DNA of 64,000 nucleotides from Adineta ricciae (lineage: Eukaryota; Rotifera; Eurotatoria; Adinetida; Adinetidae), in contig CAJNOJ010000406.1 in NCBI GenBank assembly GCA_905250025.1, positions 1-64,000 of the forward strand. Reading direction: 5' to 3'. Below are positions 11,228 to 23,795 of this stretch, piece after piece. The notes beneath the pieces were generated by a model. It saw only the letters and a program-made list of their open reading frames with translations, had not been told where the DNA came from and searched no databases. A program made the position numbers and the translations under genes. Each line of letters opens with the position of its first letter. Positions within the stretch are counted from its first letter, which is position 1.

Positions 11228-13290
11228 ACCGTTGAATAGGAGTTGTTGATGAGTAGGAGAGTTCTACCTTCGCAAAGTTGAAAAGTGAGTGAAAAACATT
11301 CATCGTTGAAAAAGTAAAGCGGGGATAATCAATGACAAAAATTTGAATACTTTTTAACTTTTCTTGAGCCTGAATAAAAAAAAGTCAAAGAGAATTATAT
11401 TTGATCAATCGATCATTATGCATACCTGAATAGGATCCGTGTCTTTCAATAAGGGTATTCCTTTGTATCTATTGATTTGATCTGACACGATTGTTGGGTA
11501 GAGTTGCAAAGATCTCTTCGTAGATCAGTGTATTTTTTCTTGTGACATCTCGAAAGTATCGATAAAACTTATCGCACACCGAATCATTGATATGAATCCC
11601 AAATGGAATTTTGAATTGGATACCTAACAGCATTCTGAGGGAAGTTTGTCAGTAAAACTCATTCATTAGCCAGAATTTTATTAACTTACGAAAAGATTTT
11701 CTTTCACCAACTAGAACAAAATCGTCCGACTCGAACAGATTGACCATTGAATCGAGCTTGTTTTGTTTCAACATCAGTTATTATTGCACATATTTCACTA
11801 TCCCGATCCCCAAGTATAACGATCGATCACTGATATTTGCGCTGCCGCAGATTGCCATGCGATCGTCCATAATCATTATTGTCGAATGAACATAGATGAT
11901 TTCTGCTACCTTCATACATTTAGTGAGACATCGCATTACTTTATTTATCACACTTACGAGATCACCCAGGAGAATGTCATGATTACGCATTCCGAAAAAA
12001 TTGATATAATCGAGAATTGAAATACCTGAAACGAACTTAGAGAAGCAATCGAAGAAGATGGTATTTGACCAGCGTTTTCTAATCGACTGAATAGTGAACC
12101 TTCGTCTTTCGTAGTTGAACACATGATAAAGTAAAGTTCATTCAGTACAGATGAAACATCATTGAAGCCGGGCAAGAGAGGAAGAACAATATAAACTCGA
12201 AACTTTTTTTGAGTCCTGATGAATAAAACATAAGGTACGATTTAAAAGAAAAACTAAGTTTATCTTTACTGATGTGCTCGAACTATTCGTTGATGAAGAT
12301 TGTCATCGATTAGGTTATGGATATCCGCATGTGAGCCAGTAACGAAAAATTGATTCTTAAAAATACAATAACAAAAACGGACTATATCGAGGAACTTGTT
12401 CGCTATTATAGACAGTTCGATGAATATGTAATGTTGGACAGCTTGGATCATTTCTATGTGAGCGCTATGAACGGAGGCTTCGGTGATTTTTACATCTGAT
12501 GGCCATGGTCCCTTTGCTCGAATACACTAAACATCGACTCGGAAAGGATTACTCTCGAGAAATGCTTTCCAGTTCGTGTCATTAAGCTCGTTTTCGTCAT
12601 CATAAGTTTTCGGTAGTAGAAACGGATACGAATTATTCCCATGGTATTTTACTTTTCTCGTTTTTTTTTCATTTCATTCAGAATAGGTAAACGAAGACGT
12701 AAACGATAGATTAACCTTCATTATACTTTTCAAGTGACTGAAATGGTTTCACATAAAGATCGACATAATCTTTTCCGATGAAATATCGATTTTTTTCTAT
12801 TGACGAAAAGCAAATCCGATAGCACTTCATGTGTTCCTTCGATTACGTCATCTTCCGTTGTTCCTTACAGAAATAGACCTAACATAGTATTGCACTCAAG
12901 GTTTGCCTTTTTTGCGGTATAATTGAAGTTCTAATGTTTTCGTCACCTAGGCCAACGTGGTTGAGAAAAAGAGGTAAATGTGTAATATTCTACCGTAGTT
13001 ATATCTCCACTCACCGCATATACTCATCATCCCATCAGTCAAATCATAGATCGATTTGACTGAGAAATGCAACTTTCTGATGGGACCATAAGAGAACTGC
13101 GCGTTTTGTATGTAGACCATCCAAGTCCATATTAAATGGCGCATCTTTGTAAACAATCGCGTGCACACTGACACCTGCATCCTGCGATATTCAAAGAGAA
13201 CAATCAGATTAGTCGATGAAAGGCAAAGGCGGCATACAGCAGTTTTTCCTAAGAGAATATCTAATCGAAATATCTCGTTTTCCGATAGTT
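11228..13290 (-). pseudogene. phospholipase D pseudogene (copy C), includes second HKD-like motif
   Basis: Read from right to left, fragments in different frames follow the order of PLD1/2. A weak central part is followed by an IHNAYxxxI/IYIEN-type segment (AYIEMIQAAQHFIFIE-like, about 12266-12450), then YINFFGMRNH and the second HKD motif IYVHSTIMIMDD followed by GSANISDRS (11800-12000), then the C-terminal DKFYRYFRD segment. In the HKD motif the catalytic Lys is replaced (HST instead of HSK), and frame breaks occur throughout. PLD hydrolyses phosphatidylcholine to phosphatidic acid; this copy cannot be active. Homology to copies D and E ends abruptly at about 13290. Confidence 0.7.
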
Positions 13291-14121
13291 TGTCGATGAC
13301 TGTGATTTAGATATAATCGTGAAAAATGTCTACCTACGTACCGATCGAGCAAAAGTGCGTAGTATCACGATATATAGGTACTTATATATGCATAAAAATG
13401 AAGACAATACCGATGGTGAAAGTTGTTGAAGATCAACCCAATCATTTGTCAATACACCCGTTCTTTTGAAAGTAGGCAAGAGCATATTTTTGTGCTGCAC
13501 TTCTACGAAATAAGCTTAGCTTCATCATAATCATGATACAGCTTGATTAGTGCGCGTCAATGTTATCGCAGATACTGATATCTACACTAGGTGGGTGAAA
13601 ATAAAAACGCTTCGAATTGAGAGCTTCAGTATAGTTTTACAAAAATGTATCGAGTTGTCTCTCTTTCGCCAAAGGAGACTTTCTCCCTAAAATTTCTCCC
13701 TCTGAAGAATATGAAACGAAAGTGTTGTCTACATCAAGTACATAGATGAGTAGTGATTTTGATAGAGAGGTGGATATACAAGTATCATCAATGTCATAAA
13801 AATAAGCAATACTATCATATATGAACAAGTAAAATACATCCTGCCAGATCTGTTTAAATTTCGAAAGTATTGGCATGCTTATTTGGACAGCTTGCATCTG
13901 AGTGCCATTGATAATGAGACACTCATATTCATAAAACCTCACGTTCGTTCTTAAAAAAATGAAGTAATTTGTTTCTTGCTGTCACAACCAGTCGTCTTTT
14001 TCATGTTATCTTAAATTAATACTCCAACAACAAGTGCATAGAATTTTAATAGACACAAGATTACAAAGGACATCTTAGATCAAGCGGACTAGTTCGACCT
14101 TGTTTTGAGACTCAGCGTTGT
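13291..14121. other. unassigned DNA between PLD copy C and the GPCR fragment
   Basis: The other PLD copies continue into the PX/PH-coding part at this point; this one does not. A 101-codon reverse frame at 13637-13942 has no recognisable motif, and I do not call it a gene. Confidence 0.4.
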
Positions 14122-14422
14122 TTAAGATAGTTCTTCGACTTCCGCAGCATCTATATCAGAATTCTGAGGTGCAATACCATTGCTTTTCATGTGAAAACAT
14201 CGTTTACATCCATGCCAACGTTTCTTGAATAACAAATATTTCACTTGACGACGAAACCGCGATGATGAAATTATGTACGCATAGAAGCTCACCTATAAAT
14301 ATACCTAACAACATCACACACACACAGTTGATCTCAGAATATCTTACTGTATAGTTTGCCATGGACATAGAAAATGTGATTGCCTGAATCAGTCGAACTA
14401 TCACATACCTCATCATATCCGT
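14122..14422 (-). CDS. rhodopsin-like GPCR, C-terminal fragment (TM7 and tail)
   Basis: Two exons can be joined: 14422-14348 and 14292-14122, with a 55-nt intron (GTAAGA...TATAG) between them. The joined frame reads ITFSMSMANYT-VSFYAYIISSSRFRR and continues with a basic tail ending in an acidic EVEELS. The N-x(n)-S-F-x-x-Y followed by a short helix with FRR is the end of TM7 and helix 8 of class A receptors as found in the many orphan peptide-receptor-like GPCRs of rotifers. The rest of the receptor is cut off by the N at 14423. The ligand cannot be guessed from this part. Confidence 0.6.
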
Positions 14423-14423
14423 N
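14423..14423. other. assembly join (single N)
   Basis: A GPCR 3' end on the left meets the interior of an FG-GAP gene on the right. Both coding frames are cut, so the adjacency is artificial. Confidence 0.9.
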
Positions 14424-17400
14424 AAATAAGGTTTGAACAGCCAAACCAGACAGTAACGGTGTTATCACCTGCGTTCGCGACCACAATATCAAGTTTAGCG
14501 TCACTATTTAGATCACTACCAACGATAAACCGTGGACTAGAACCGGTTTGATATGTGATTTGAGGCGCGAATCGTCCATCACCATATCCCAAGAGAACAC
14601 TAAAATAATCGCTACCAACATTGGCAGCAACTATATCTGAATGTCCATCATTATTATAATCACCAATTGCTACTGATTGTGGAAGAATACCTACTGAATA
14701 TATGATTTTATTCTGGAAAGATCCATCGCCGTTTCCTAGTAGAATTGTCACTGTACGATAGCCTATAGTACCTGCAACAATGTCTAATCGACCGTCATCA
14801 TTTAAATGCCCAGCTGCTAATGTGAATGGACTCGTGTCCACTGAAAACGTAGTCTGTGGTGTAAATGATCCATTACCATAGTTCAGAAAAATTCCAACAT
14901 TATCAAAATCATAGTTAGCAACAGCAAAATCCAGATAAGTATCGTTATTAAAATCAGCGACAGAAATGTAGCGTGGAGGAGAATAATCTGAGTCGATAAT
15001 TTCAGATGCAAACGAGCCATTACCATAGCCTCGTAACACAATTACTCCATCGGGCGATCCCACAAGTATATCAAGGTTTCTATCGTTGTTAAAATTACCC
15101 ACAGCCATAGATTCTGAAGTATAGTCAATTGTAATTGTCATCCGAACTCCAAAGGATCCATTACCGAATCCTAGAAATAGAGCAAGATTTTCAGTGTCAT
15201 CACTGGTAACAACTAGATCGAGCCGATCGTCGTTATTGAAATCGCCGACGGCTGCAGAAGTTGGACTGCTTTCAACCGAATATGTTGATTCGTATTGAAA
15301 ACTACCATTCCCAACTCCTAAGAAGACGCTTACGCTGTCAGAATCATAGTTAACAACCATCATGTCAGCATAACTGTCGTTATTCATATCTGCTAGGACT
15401 ATAAACCGTGGATTTATTCCAACTAAATATGTCTGCGGATCTGCAAATGATCCAGAATTCAACACAGTAAGTATGTCAATCTCATCACTATCATCGTATC
15501 CAACAACAATTTCTGTTCGTCCATCATTATTAAAATCTCCAGAGGAAATAACGAACGGAGGAGATCCAGAAGGAAACTGGTAGGTTGCTTGACGGATGAA
15601 AGATCCTCGACCATCTCCAAGTAACATTCCAACTTGACAAAAACCAGAAAGAGCTACTGCAATATCTAATTGAGAATCATCATTGAAATGGCCAATAGCA
15701 ACTGATGTAGGTTGAGAATTCAGTTCCATGTCAATCGTGAGTCGACTGAGGAAAGTCTCATTGTCAGTACCAAACAGAATTGAAATATCATCAGTACCAT
15801 AATTCGCAACAACCATGTCTAGTCGACTATCGTTATTCAGGTCGCAAATGGCCATTGACTGTAATATGGAACCACCACCAGATGCATATATTAAGTCGGT
15901 TGCCAGAGCACCTGTATCAGACTGGAGTAATATACTTACATTGGTACCACTATTGGCTGTTAGAATTAAGTCCAGCCGTTTATCATTATTCAAATCTCCA
16001 ACTGCTACAGAAAATGCGTGTACGTGCACACGATATGACACTGCAGCTTCGAACAAACCATTACTGAGTCCACATAAAATGTACACAGTTGTCACTTCAG
16101 AACAACTGACAATAAGATCTAATCGTGTGTCATTATTTAAATCGACAATAACTATCCATGCTGGTGCGCTACCCACTCCATATGTAACTTGTGTTGCAAA
16201 GGTACCGTTACGATCTCCTAATATAACACTCACCGTACCGCTTTTAGAATTAGCAACAACAATATCCATTCGGCTGTCATTATTCAAATCAGCAACCGCT
16301 ACAAAGTATGGGCGTGTACCAGTTCCATATGTTGTTGGATTTCCAAAACTTCCATTGTTATATCCCTTAAGAATGGTTATAGTTTTGTTACTATAGTTGG
16401 CAACAACCAGGTCGACTTGATTATCATTATTAAAGTCACTTATTGCTACGCAATATGGCCTATAGCCACTTGAGTATCTTCGTTGAGTTGTAAAACTGCC
16501 GTTGCCGTATCCTAAGAAGACGCTCACACTATCGCTACCATAGTTAGCAACAACAATATCCAGACGGTGATCGTTGTTAAAATCACCAACAGCTGCGAAC
16601 ACTGGCTCGGAGCCCGTTGAATAGTTCGATGGAGTTTCAAAAGTACCGTCACTATCACCAAGATATACACAAATATTATGACTATCACGATTGACAACAA
16701 CCACGTCCATATTTGTGTCGTTGTTAAAGTCACCCATCGCTAAGGAATATGGACTGTCGTTCGTTTCATAGAGATTAGGACTTTGGAATGTTCCATTACC
16801 ATATCCAAAAGACACCATCATCATGTCATCTGTATTACTAAGAAGTATCATATCTAATATTCCGTCATAGTTAAAATCATTGACAGCTACAGTCGTCGAA
16901 TTGTACCCAACATCGTGCTTTGCGTATGATGGAAAACCTGCAAAATATCCTTTGAGAAGTTCAATACTTCCAGTGTCATTACTAACGACGATTACATCCA
17001 ACCGATTATCTTTATTATAATCACATAAAACAAACGAGATGGACGAAGCAGATCCAGTTGTGTTCATCATTACATTGGAAAAACTGCCATCGCCCAAACC
17101 CAGAAGTAAAGCAGTGTTGTTCAGTCCGATATTAACAGTAAATATGTCCAATCGATCATCTCCATTGAGATCTCCGACGCGGATCGAGTATGGCGAAGAA
17201 GAATCGATCGAATACAATGTTCGCTCCAAAAATTTTCCATGTTCATCATTTAAAAGTACATAAGTCATATTCGTACCATAGTTACTAACAGCAATATCAA
17301 CGAATCCATCCGAATTGAAATCTGCAACTACAACCGATGATGGTTGAGAATCGACCCCAGTTGAAATGATCAGTGATTGTTGAATCGTATTACTACTATT

Positions 17401-18394
17401 AAAAAACACTAAATGTATATCGTTCGTTCCAAAATTTGCAATAACAATATCTAAGCGATTATCATTATTTAGATCTCCTGTAGTCAATGCATATGGAAAC
17501 GAATCATATCCAGTTGAATAAGTAAATAGATTGACAAAATTTCCCTTTCTATCACCATAGAATATACTAATACTGTTCGTTCCATGATTAATAACAATAA
17601 TATCAACAAATGTGTCATTATTGAAATCAACTAGATGAAGTGATAGTGGTTGTGAGATTCCTGTTGATATTTCGATTTGATCTTGAAACGATCCATTACC
17701 GAATCCATAAAAGATTCCAATAGTATGACTGTTATAATTTGCAATTGCAATATCTAAATATGAGTCATTATTGAGATTGTCGACTGCAGCCATTGTGGGA
17801 TGGGAATTGATACCAGTTGAATACTCGTATTCTTTGACAAAAGTTCCATTCGAATTTCCAAAATAAACTCCGATCCGACTAACAATCGAATTGACAATGA
17901 CCATATCGATCCAAGTGTCCAGATTAAAGTCACCGATGGCAACGGATACTGGTCCATAATTATATTCGATGGGATTTGTTCCCGTTCGCACGAAATTTAA
18001 TCCGCATGTCAATACTAAAACAGAATGTCATTTCGAATTCCAATACGTGAATAATCTACCTTTTGGTTTTGGTGCAGTTAAGCAAACGATGATAATTCCA
18101 ATAGCCATCGTGGTACAAATGAATGTAGAAGATAAGAAGATACGGAGAATGCCGCTCGGTGTTCCAAGAATGGAACGTTTTCTGAAGAAAAAGTATTCAA
18201 AATTGAATTTAAAGAAAAAGAAACACGCACAGCTCATGTAAAGGATTCGAAATGCTGATTTCATCCTTCTCTTGTGTTTCATCATAGAAATCGGATGTAG
18301 ACTGTGTGTTCGAAAGTAGTTCAGAGTTGTTATGCATTGGAATGTCAGCAGCCACACGTTCTACTGAAGTAACGTGTCGATCAGTAGTGAGCAT
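14424..18394 (-). CDS. FG-GAP/VCBS-repeat type II membrane protein, copy 3 (C-terminus missing at assembly join)
   Basis: This is the most complete copy. Exon 1 18394-18231 (ATG, MLTTDRHVTS), intron 18230-18182 (49 nt, GTGCGT...CAG), exon 2 18181-18060, intron 18059-18015 (45 nt, GTAGAT...TAG), exon 3 18014-14424. Phases 2 and 1 fit exactly, giving PKPK-V-LTCGLNF at the second junction. A hydrophobic helix (FICTTMAIGIIIVCL) at about residues 70-90 anchors the protein; about 1195 residues of FG-GAP units (roughly 23, each about 51 residues, with DxNxDxxxD calcium-type loops) lie outside. The last ~200 residues are lost at the N at 14423. FG-GAP repeats form beta-propellers and usually bind proteins or glycans at the surface; the partner here is unknown. 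Confidence 0.85.
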
Positions 18395-18457
18395 TTCAAT
18401 CTAAATGGAATAAACTAAAAGATGTACCACAATCATATTCGAATAATGTTTCATACC

Positions 18458-19545
18458 TGATCCATAGTGTACCGTTCGACAAATGGATGCAATTAAGTGA
18501 CAACAACACCGTCCTTCTTAGTGGTTTATGGGCGGAGGTAAATGTATTATCTACAAGTACATTTCGACCTCGTCGAGAGAGTCATCGCGAGATATATGAA
18601 AACTAAGTATAAGACACTAAAATATTCGGTTTATATATTTTTATAGTTGATCTGTATTTCATCTTTTCGTTTTCTTGGAACGTGAGTGGGCAAACTTGGA
18701 GTGTAACTAGGGATAAAACAATTCTAAAGTCTTGAGGTTGAACTTTGGCTTTATTCTTTGAGTTTATACTCGAGTTTGAGTGTTGAATGTCTAAAGTACA
18801 GATCTGTCTAACAGTGAGAATCCTTGCCGTAGAGAGGATGGTAAACAACTCCATCAATTCTAGTTCCATTACCACTTCAAACTCAAATGAAAAATCGAAA
18901 TCCTTACCAGCATTAACTCCGCTTCTATCAGTAGAACAGTAATATCCATTTCTACCTTAATAATTGATTACAAGTCAAATCGAATAATTGTACACCGTTT
19001 TACATGATGCTTGCGAAAGGTTCGTAACAAAACAAAAAGTTCCTATGAAACGCTCTCTATAACACTCACATACATTTTCCAAAGAGCGTAGTTTTAAGTC
19101 CGGACTCTATCACACACATCCACCCGATATAATAAACGTGCTTTCTACGCCTATTTTGATTGTGAAATGAGACACAAACTGAGGTATAATTGAATGCATA
19201 TACACAATAAGATAGTCGCTTACCTTTTTTGTGATGTATAAATGGTATGGTGTATTCTATCGCGGATAAAATGGGATAAAAACATTAACTACTGAAGAAT
19301 CCACCGATGATGAAGACATCTAGTTTCAACTAGCAAACGCTGAGAAGTGAATATCGTCATAATTATTGAAAATAGGTACTATTTTCAGTTATGTTTTTAG
19401 CTGTCATATAGAACCAGTTCCATCGGACAGATGGCGTGCGTGTACGCATATGTATTGCATAAGTGGCATTTCATATACTGCGAATCGGAGAAAAATCGGT
19501 CGCAGAGCTGGAGAGCACACTGACAGTTTATCAGCTAAAAAATGA
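18458..19545. repeat. upstream segment of FG-GAP gene, copy 3 of 3
   Basis: Homologous to 8365-9545 and 9947-11225. At about 19545 the similarity ends and a ~1 kb stretch absent from the other two copies follows before PLD sequence resumes at 20880. Confidence 0.6.
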
Positions 19546-20524
19546 CAGATGTATTTGTACAGAAACGATCGAAAATCCATAAAAGATTGTCAAAACTGCT
19601 AAATTCTGATCGCGTCACTGGTGCCACCTGAGCCAGCTATGGAACTGAAATTGGTCACGATAACTCAATATACATTTTCTAACTTTAGCTGTAGATGCCA
19701 CTGCGGTTTTTTGTATTGTTAAATATAACTTATGAAATAAACTCTTCCTTAAATATTTCGAGTATAGGCACAGAGTGGTCTTTTAGTGTTTTATTCAACT
19801 AAGTCGATACCTTATAGAAAACAATGTCATCATAGGACAGTTTACCACTGATTATAGCACGGGTGCCGAAAAATAATGATAAACCGTCTTGCATCGTCAA
19901 GATGTTAATCCTGTATGCCTCGAAACATAAGATTTCGATTACGTTATTGTATCATGCAACATTCGTTCTCATTATTATCGTTCAAAATCTCATGTTCTTT
20001 ACATTTTAACTATTAATTGTTAACTTATCAGTTTCTTCTTACCGCTACACGTTACATTGTATGTCATTGAAATGATATTTCTGACAAACTCCCATGTACT
20101 CCTAATTTCTCTATTAGTAGGCAAGGAGATACGAACATAGTACAAATTGATTTATTCGATTATTTTGTCTTTAATCGTTCCTTTACTGGTTTCCCTCTGA
20201 TCATATCATAAATTAAAATATTGCAGCTAATTGAAATTATCTAATCGAAGAATGTTAATATCGAACAGAGCAGATTGGAAAACAAACATTAAAATGTGGT
20301 TGAATCTTCGTATTTAGTAGCATTTGAAGAAGTCATAATCTGATATGAATGAATTGATCACAAACTTTTGTTCTTCATAGCAGATACACATATATTATAG
20401 CACATGTAGGAAGTTAATGACCAATCCAACTGTACTGATGTACTATTAATCGTGGATAAAGAAGTGTCCGATTTTCTTTTAAATCCATACGAATCTTGAT
20501 TTCGAAGCACAACCTTCAAATTTC
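19546..20524. other. copy-specific insertion, nothing recognised
   Basis: The stretch separates the FG-GAP upstream segment from the HipA-like relic and is absent at the matching place in the two other copies. No long frame, terminal inverted repeat or RNA gene was found by eye. Confidence 0.4.
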
Positions 20525-20770
20525 ATGAAAGTTTCGTTTTTTGCTTACCATCATCGTTTGCATATCTCTTTCAGTGCTCGTTGAATCTTCGATAGAACTC
20601 ATAACCGAAAAGAAACGTTCTATTTACTGTCATTGAAACACGTACGTATAAACTGTTACGCATGAAACTGGTAGAACGGGTAACTGAGTGTACGAAATTG
20701 AGAGAAGCAGGAAAAAACGTCTTGAGTCAAATCATCACGTTATCCTTTTTTAATGTTTATACAAAAATGA
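20525..20770 (-). pseudogene. 5' relic of the HipA-like gene
   Basis: From an ATG at 20602 the reverse strand reads MSSIEDSTST, matching MGSTEDSTSD at the start of the gene at 1-1315, and then loses the frame. The upstream DNA (to about 20770) is also similar to 1316-1510. The relic is followed at 20880 by PLD sequence, as in the first block, so gene order HipA-like then PLD was ancestral. Confidence 0.6.
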
Positions 20771-20879
20771 GTAAGTCATAATTATAGTAATCTCTTCAGA
20801 TATGGATTTTTGATTGTATGACCGATGACTGCAAGTGTATTTTATGTCCACACCGAATTTGAGATACCTGAAAGAGAAA

Positions 20880-23663
20880 GTTGAATAGGAGTTGCTGATG
20901 AGTAGGAGAGTTCTACCTTCACGAAGTCGAAAAGTGAGTGAAAAATTTTCATCATTGAGAAAATAAAGCGGATATTCAACGACGAAACCTTGAATACTTT
21001 TTTACTTTTCTTGAGCCTGAGTAAAAGAAGTCAAAGAGAAGTATATTTGATCAATCTATCGTTATGCATACTCGAATAGGATCCGTGTCGTTCAATAAGG
21101 ATATTCCTTTGTATCCATCTATTTGATCTAACACGATTGCTGGGTAGAGTCGCAAAGATTTCTTCACAGATCAGTGTATTTTTTCTTGCGATATCTCGAA
21201 AGTATTGATAAAACTTATCGCACACTGGATCATTGATATGAATCTGAAGTGAATTTTCGAATTGAATACCTAATATCATTCTGGGAGAAGTTTGTCAGTA
21301 AAACTCATTCATTAGTCAGTATTTTATTAACTTACAAAAAAGATTTTCTTTCGCCAGCTAGAATGAAAATCATCCGACTTGAACAGATTGACCATTGAAT
21401 CGAAAAAGTTAATATAATCGTGAATTGGAATACCTGAAACAAACTAAGAGAAGCAATCGAAGAAGATGGTATTTTACCAGCGTTTTCTAATCAACTGAAT
21501 AGTGAACCTTCGCCTTTTGTAGTTGAACACATGATAAAATAAAGTTCATTCAGTACAGATGAAACATCATAGAAACCGAGCAAGAGACGAAGAAAAATAT
21601 AAACTCGAAACTTTTCTTGAACCCTAACGAATAAAATATAAAGCATAATTCAAAAAAACTAAGTTTATGTTTACTGATGTGCTCGAACTATTCATTGATA
21701 AAGAGCGTCACTGATTTGGTTATGGATATCCGCGTGTGAACCAGTAACGAAAAATTGATGCTTAAAAATACAATAACAAAAGTGAACTATAGCAAAGAAC
21801 TCGTTCGTTATTATCGATACTTCGATGAATATGAAATGTTGGGCAGCTTGAATCATTTCTATGTAAGCATTGTGAGCAGAGGCTTCGGTGATTTTTACAT
21901 CTGATGACCATGGCCTTATGATTAGAACACACTGAACATCGACTCGGAAAGGATTACTCTCGAGAAATGCTTTCCAGTTCGTGTCATTAAGGTCGTTTTC
22001 GTCATCATACGTTTTCGATAGTAGAAACGGATACGAATTATTCTCATGATATTTTACTTTTCTCACTTTGAGAGCATTCCATCGCTGATTGAAAGGCTAT
22101 GGCATACGAGAGACTGTTTTTCGATCAATATAATCTAAATTTCATTTCATTCAAAATAGGTAAACGAATACGTAAATGATTGGAATGGTTTCTCATGAAA
22201 TATCGATTTTTTCTATTGACAAAAAGCGAATCCGATGGTATTTCAGGTGTTTCTTCGATTTCATCATCTTTCGTTGTTCCCTACAGAAATGAACCTAACA
22301 CAGTATTTACTCACGGTTTGCCTTTTTTGCGGTATAATTGAATTTCTAATGTTTTCATCACCTAGGTCAACATGGCTAAGAAAAAGTGGTAAATGTATAA
22401 TATTCTACCGTAGTTATATCCCTACTTATCGCATATACTCATCATCCCATCAGCCAAAGCATAGATCGATTCCGTAGAGAAATGCAACTTTCTGATGGAT
22501 AACAACCATTTCCTTGTGATGGAACCAAAAGAGAACTGTGCGTTTTGTATATGAACTATTTAAGACCATAGTAAATGGCACATCTTAGTAAACAATCACA
22601 TGCACACTGACATCTGCATCCTTACCATATTCAAAGAGAACAATCAAATTAGTCGATGGAAAGCGAAAGCATACAGTGATTTTTCCTAAAAGAATATCTA
22701 ATCGAAATGTCTCATCGCCCGATGGTCTGATTAACATGATTTCTGGTGAAATCCACCAACCACCAATAAATACTTTATTTCAATACCATTTTTAACTCCT
22801 GTATCATCTACGACAATGTGCATTTCAATCCGAAAAGCATCAAACTCGAAATGTACGTATTCTCGATGATGAATCAGAGACGAGTTTAAAGCGGATGGTA
22901 AATGAATCAAACGACGAGAACCACGAGAGTCATTGTGGACTCGTTTGAGTAAATAATTTTCTTTCTGGCTGATGCATATACCGTGGATGAATGAAAGAAA
23001 ACTGACATTGAAAAATTGACGCTACGAAAAGAAATATCGAATAATCTAATCGATAAGTATTCCTACTGTTACTAGATGATGACGAAATTTTCGATGTTCA
23101 ACGATTCTATTAAGATACTCCTTGAACATTTCCTATTGAGAATGACAAGGGCAACTATCAGAAATCGACTTCGAAGAAACTTACACAACATTTCCGAATG
23201 GAAGCACCATTCATCATTGCCATTCGATCCGTTCTTGTCGGAAAGCATGGATTTACTTCGTTAGTATTATTAATTTGATCATGTCGATGATTAAAATCAC
23301 TGACGGGTTTCTTCGTTTCCACTTCGACAAAGTGAACTAGTGCTCGATGCAACACATGCAAGTGTGAATAACATTTGTGAATAATCCATTCGAACAGACG
23401 TGTTTGAAAAGTTCGCCGAAGTACGTTCAGCAGTTATTGATATCACTTGAACAAGAATATTGATGGAAAATGCTTGGCCAGTATCATCATACAGATGTTC
23501 AATAGTAAACTGATTTTTTTACATTGAACGAACTTCGTTGAAGATCTTCATCGATAGATACATCGAAGTCGTTGTTAGGATATGGTAGAAATTCAGCATG
23601 AGGAGTTAAATCTGCTAATTCAGTAATCGGGCGAAATGAAGCACTGATATTATCGTGTGTCAT
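20880..23663 (-). pseudogene. phospholipase D (PX-PH-HKD type) pseudogene, copy D
   Basis: From an ATG at 23663 (MTHDNISASFRPITE) pieces in the order of PLD1/2 can be followed. They are a PX-domain-like part (NQFTIEHL... then HVLHRALVHFVEVE and NPCFPTRTDRM), the EYLNRIVEHRKFRHH segment that links PX to PH, then SYPFLLSKTYDDEND, then WSSDVKITEASAHNAYIEMI with HFIFIE, and the C-terminal INDPVCDKFYQYFRD...EEIFATLPSNRVRS. A run of seven T at about 23514-23520 shifts the frame in the first exon compared with copy E, and the second HKD motif seen in copy C is missing. PLD makes phosphatidic acid at membranes; this copy is not functional. Confidence 0.75.
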
Positions 23664-23795
23664 CGATAGTAAATTTTTTCAAATATAACAATGATTATAT
23701 GTTATCGAGTGTATAATTATTGCGTATATTGTGGACAATGATAAATAAACAAAAGAAGAAAAGAAAGAGAAAAGTTTCGTATACACTCGTTAGTT

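Noticed and set aside
13637-13942. 101-codon reverse frame
   Set aside because: No domain, no second copy to compare and no regulatory signals; chance is sufficient.
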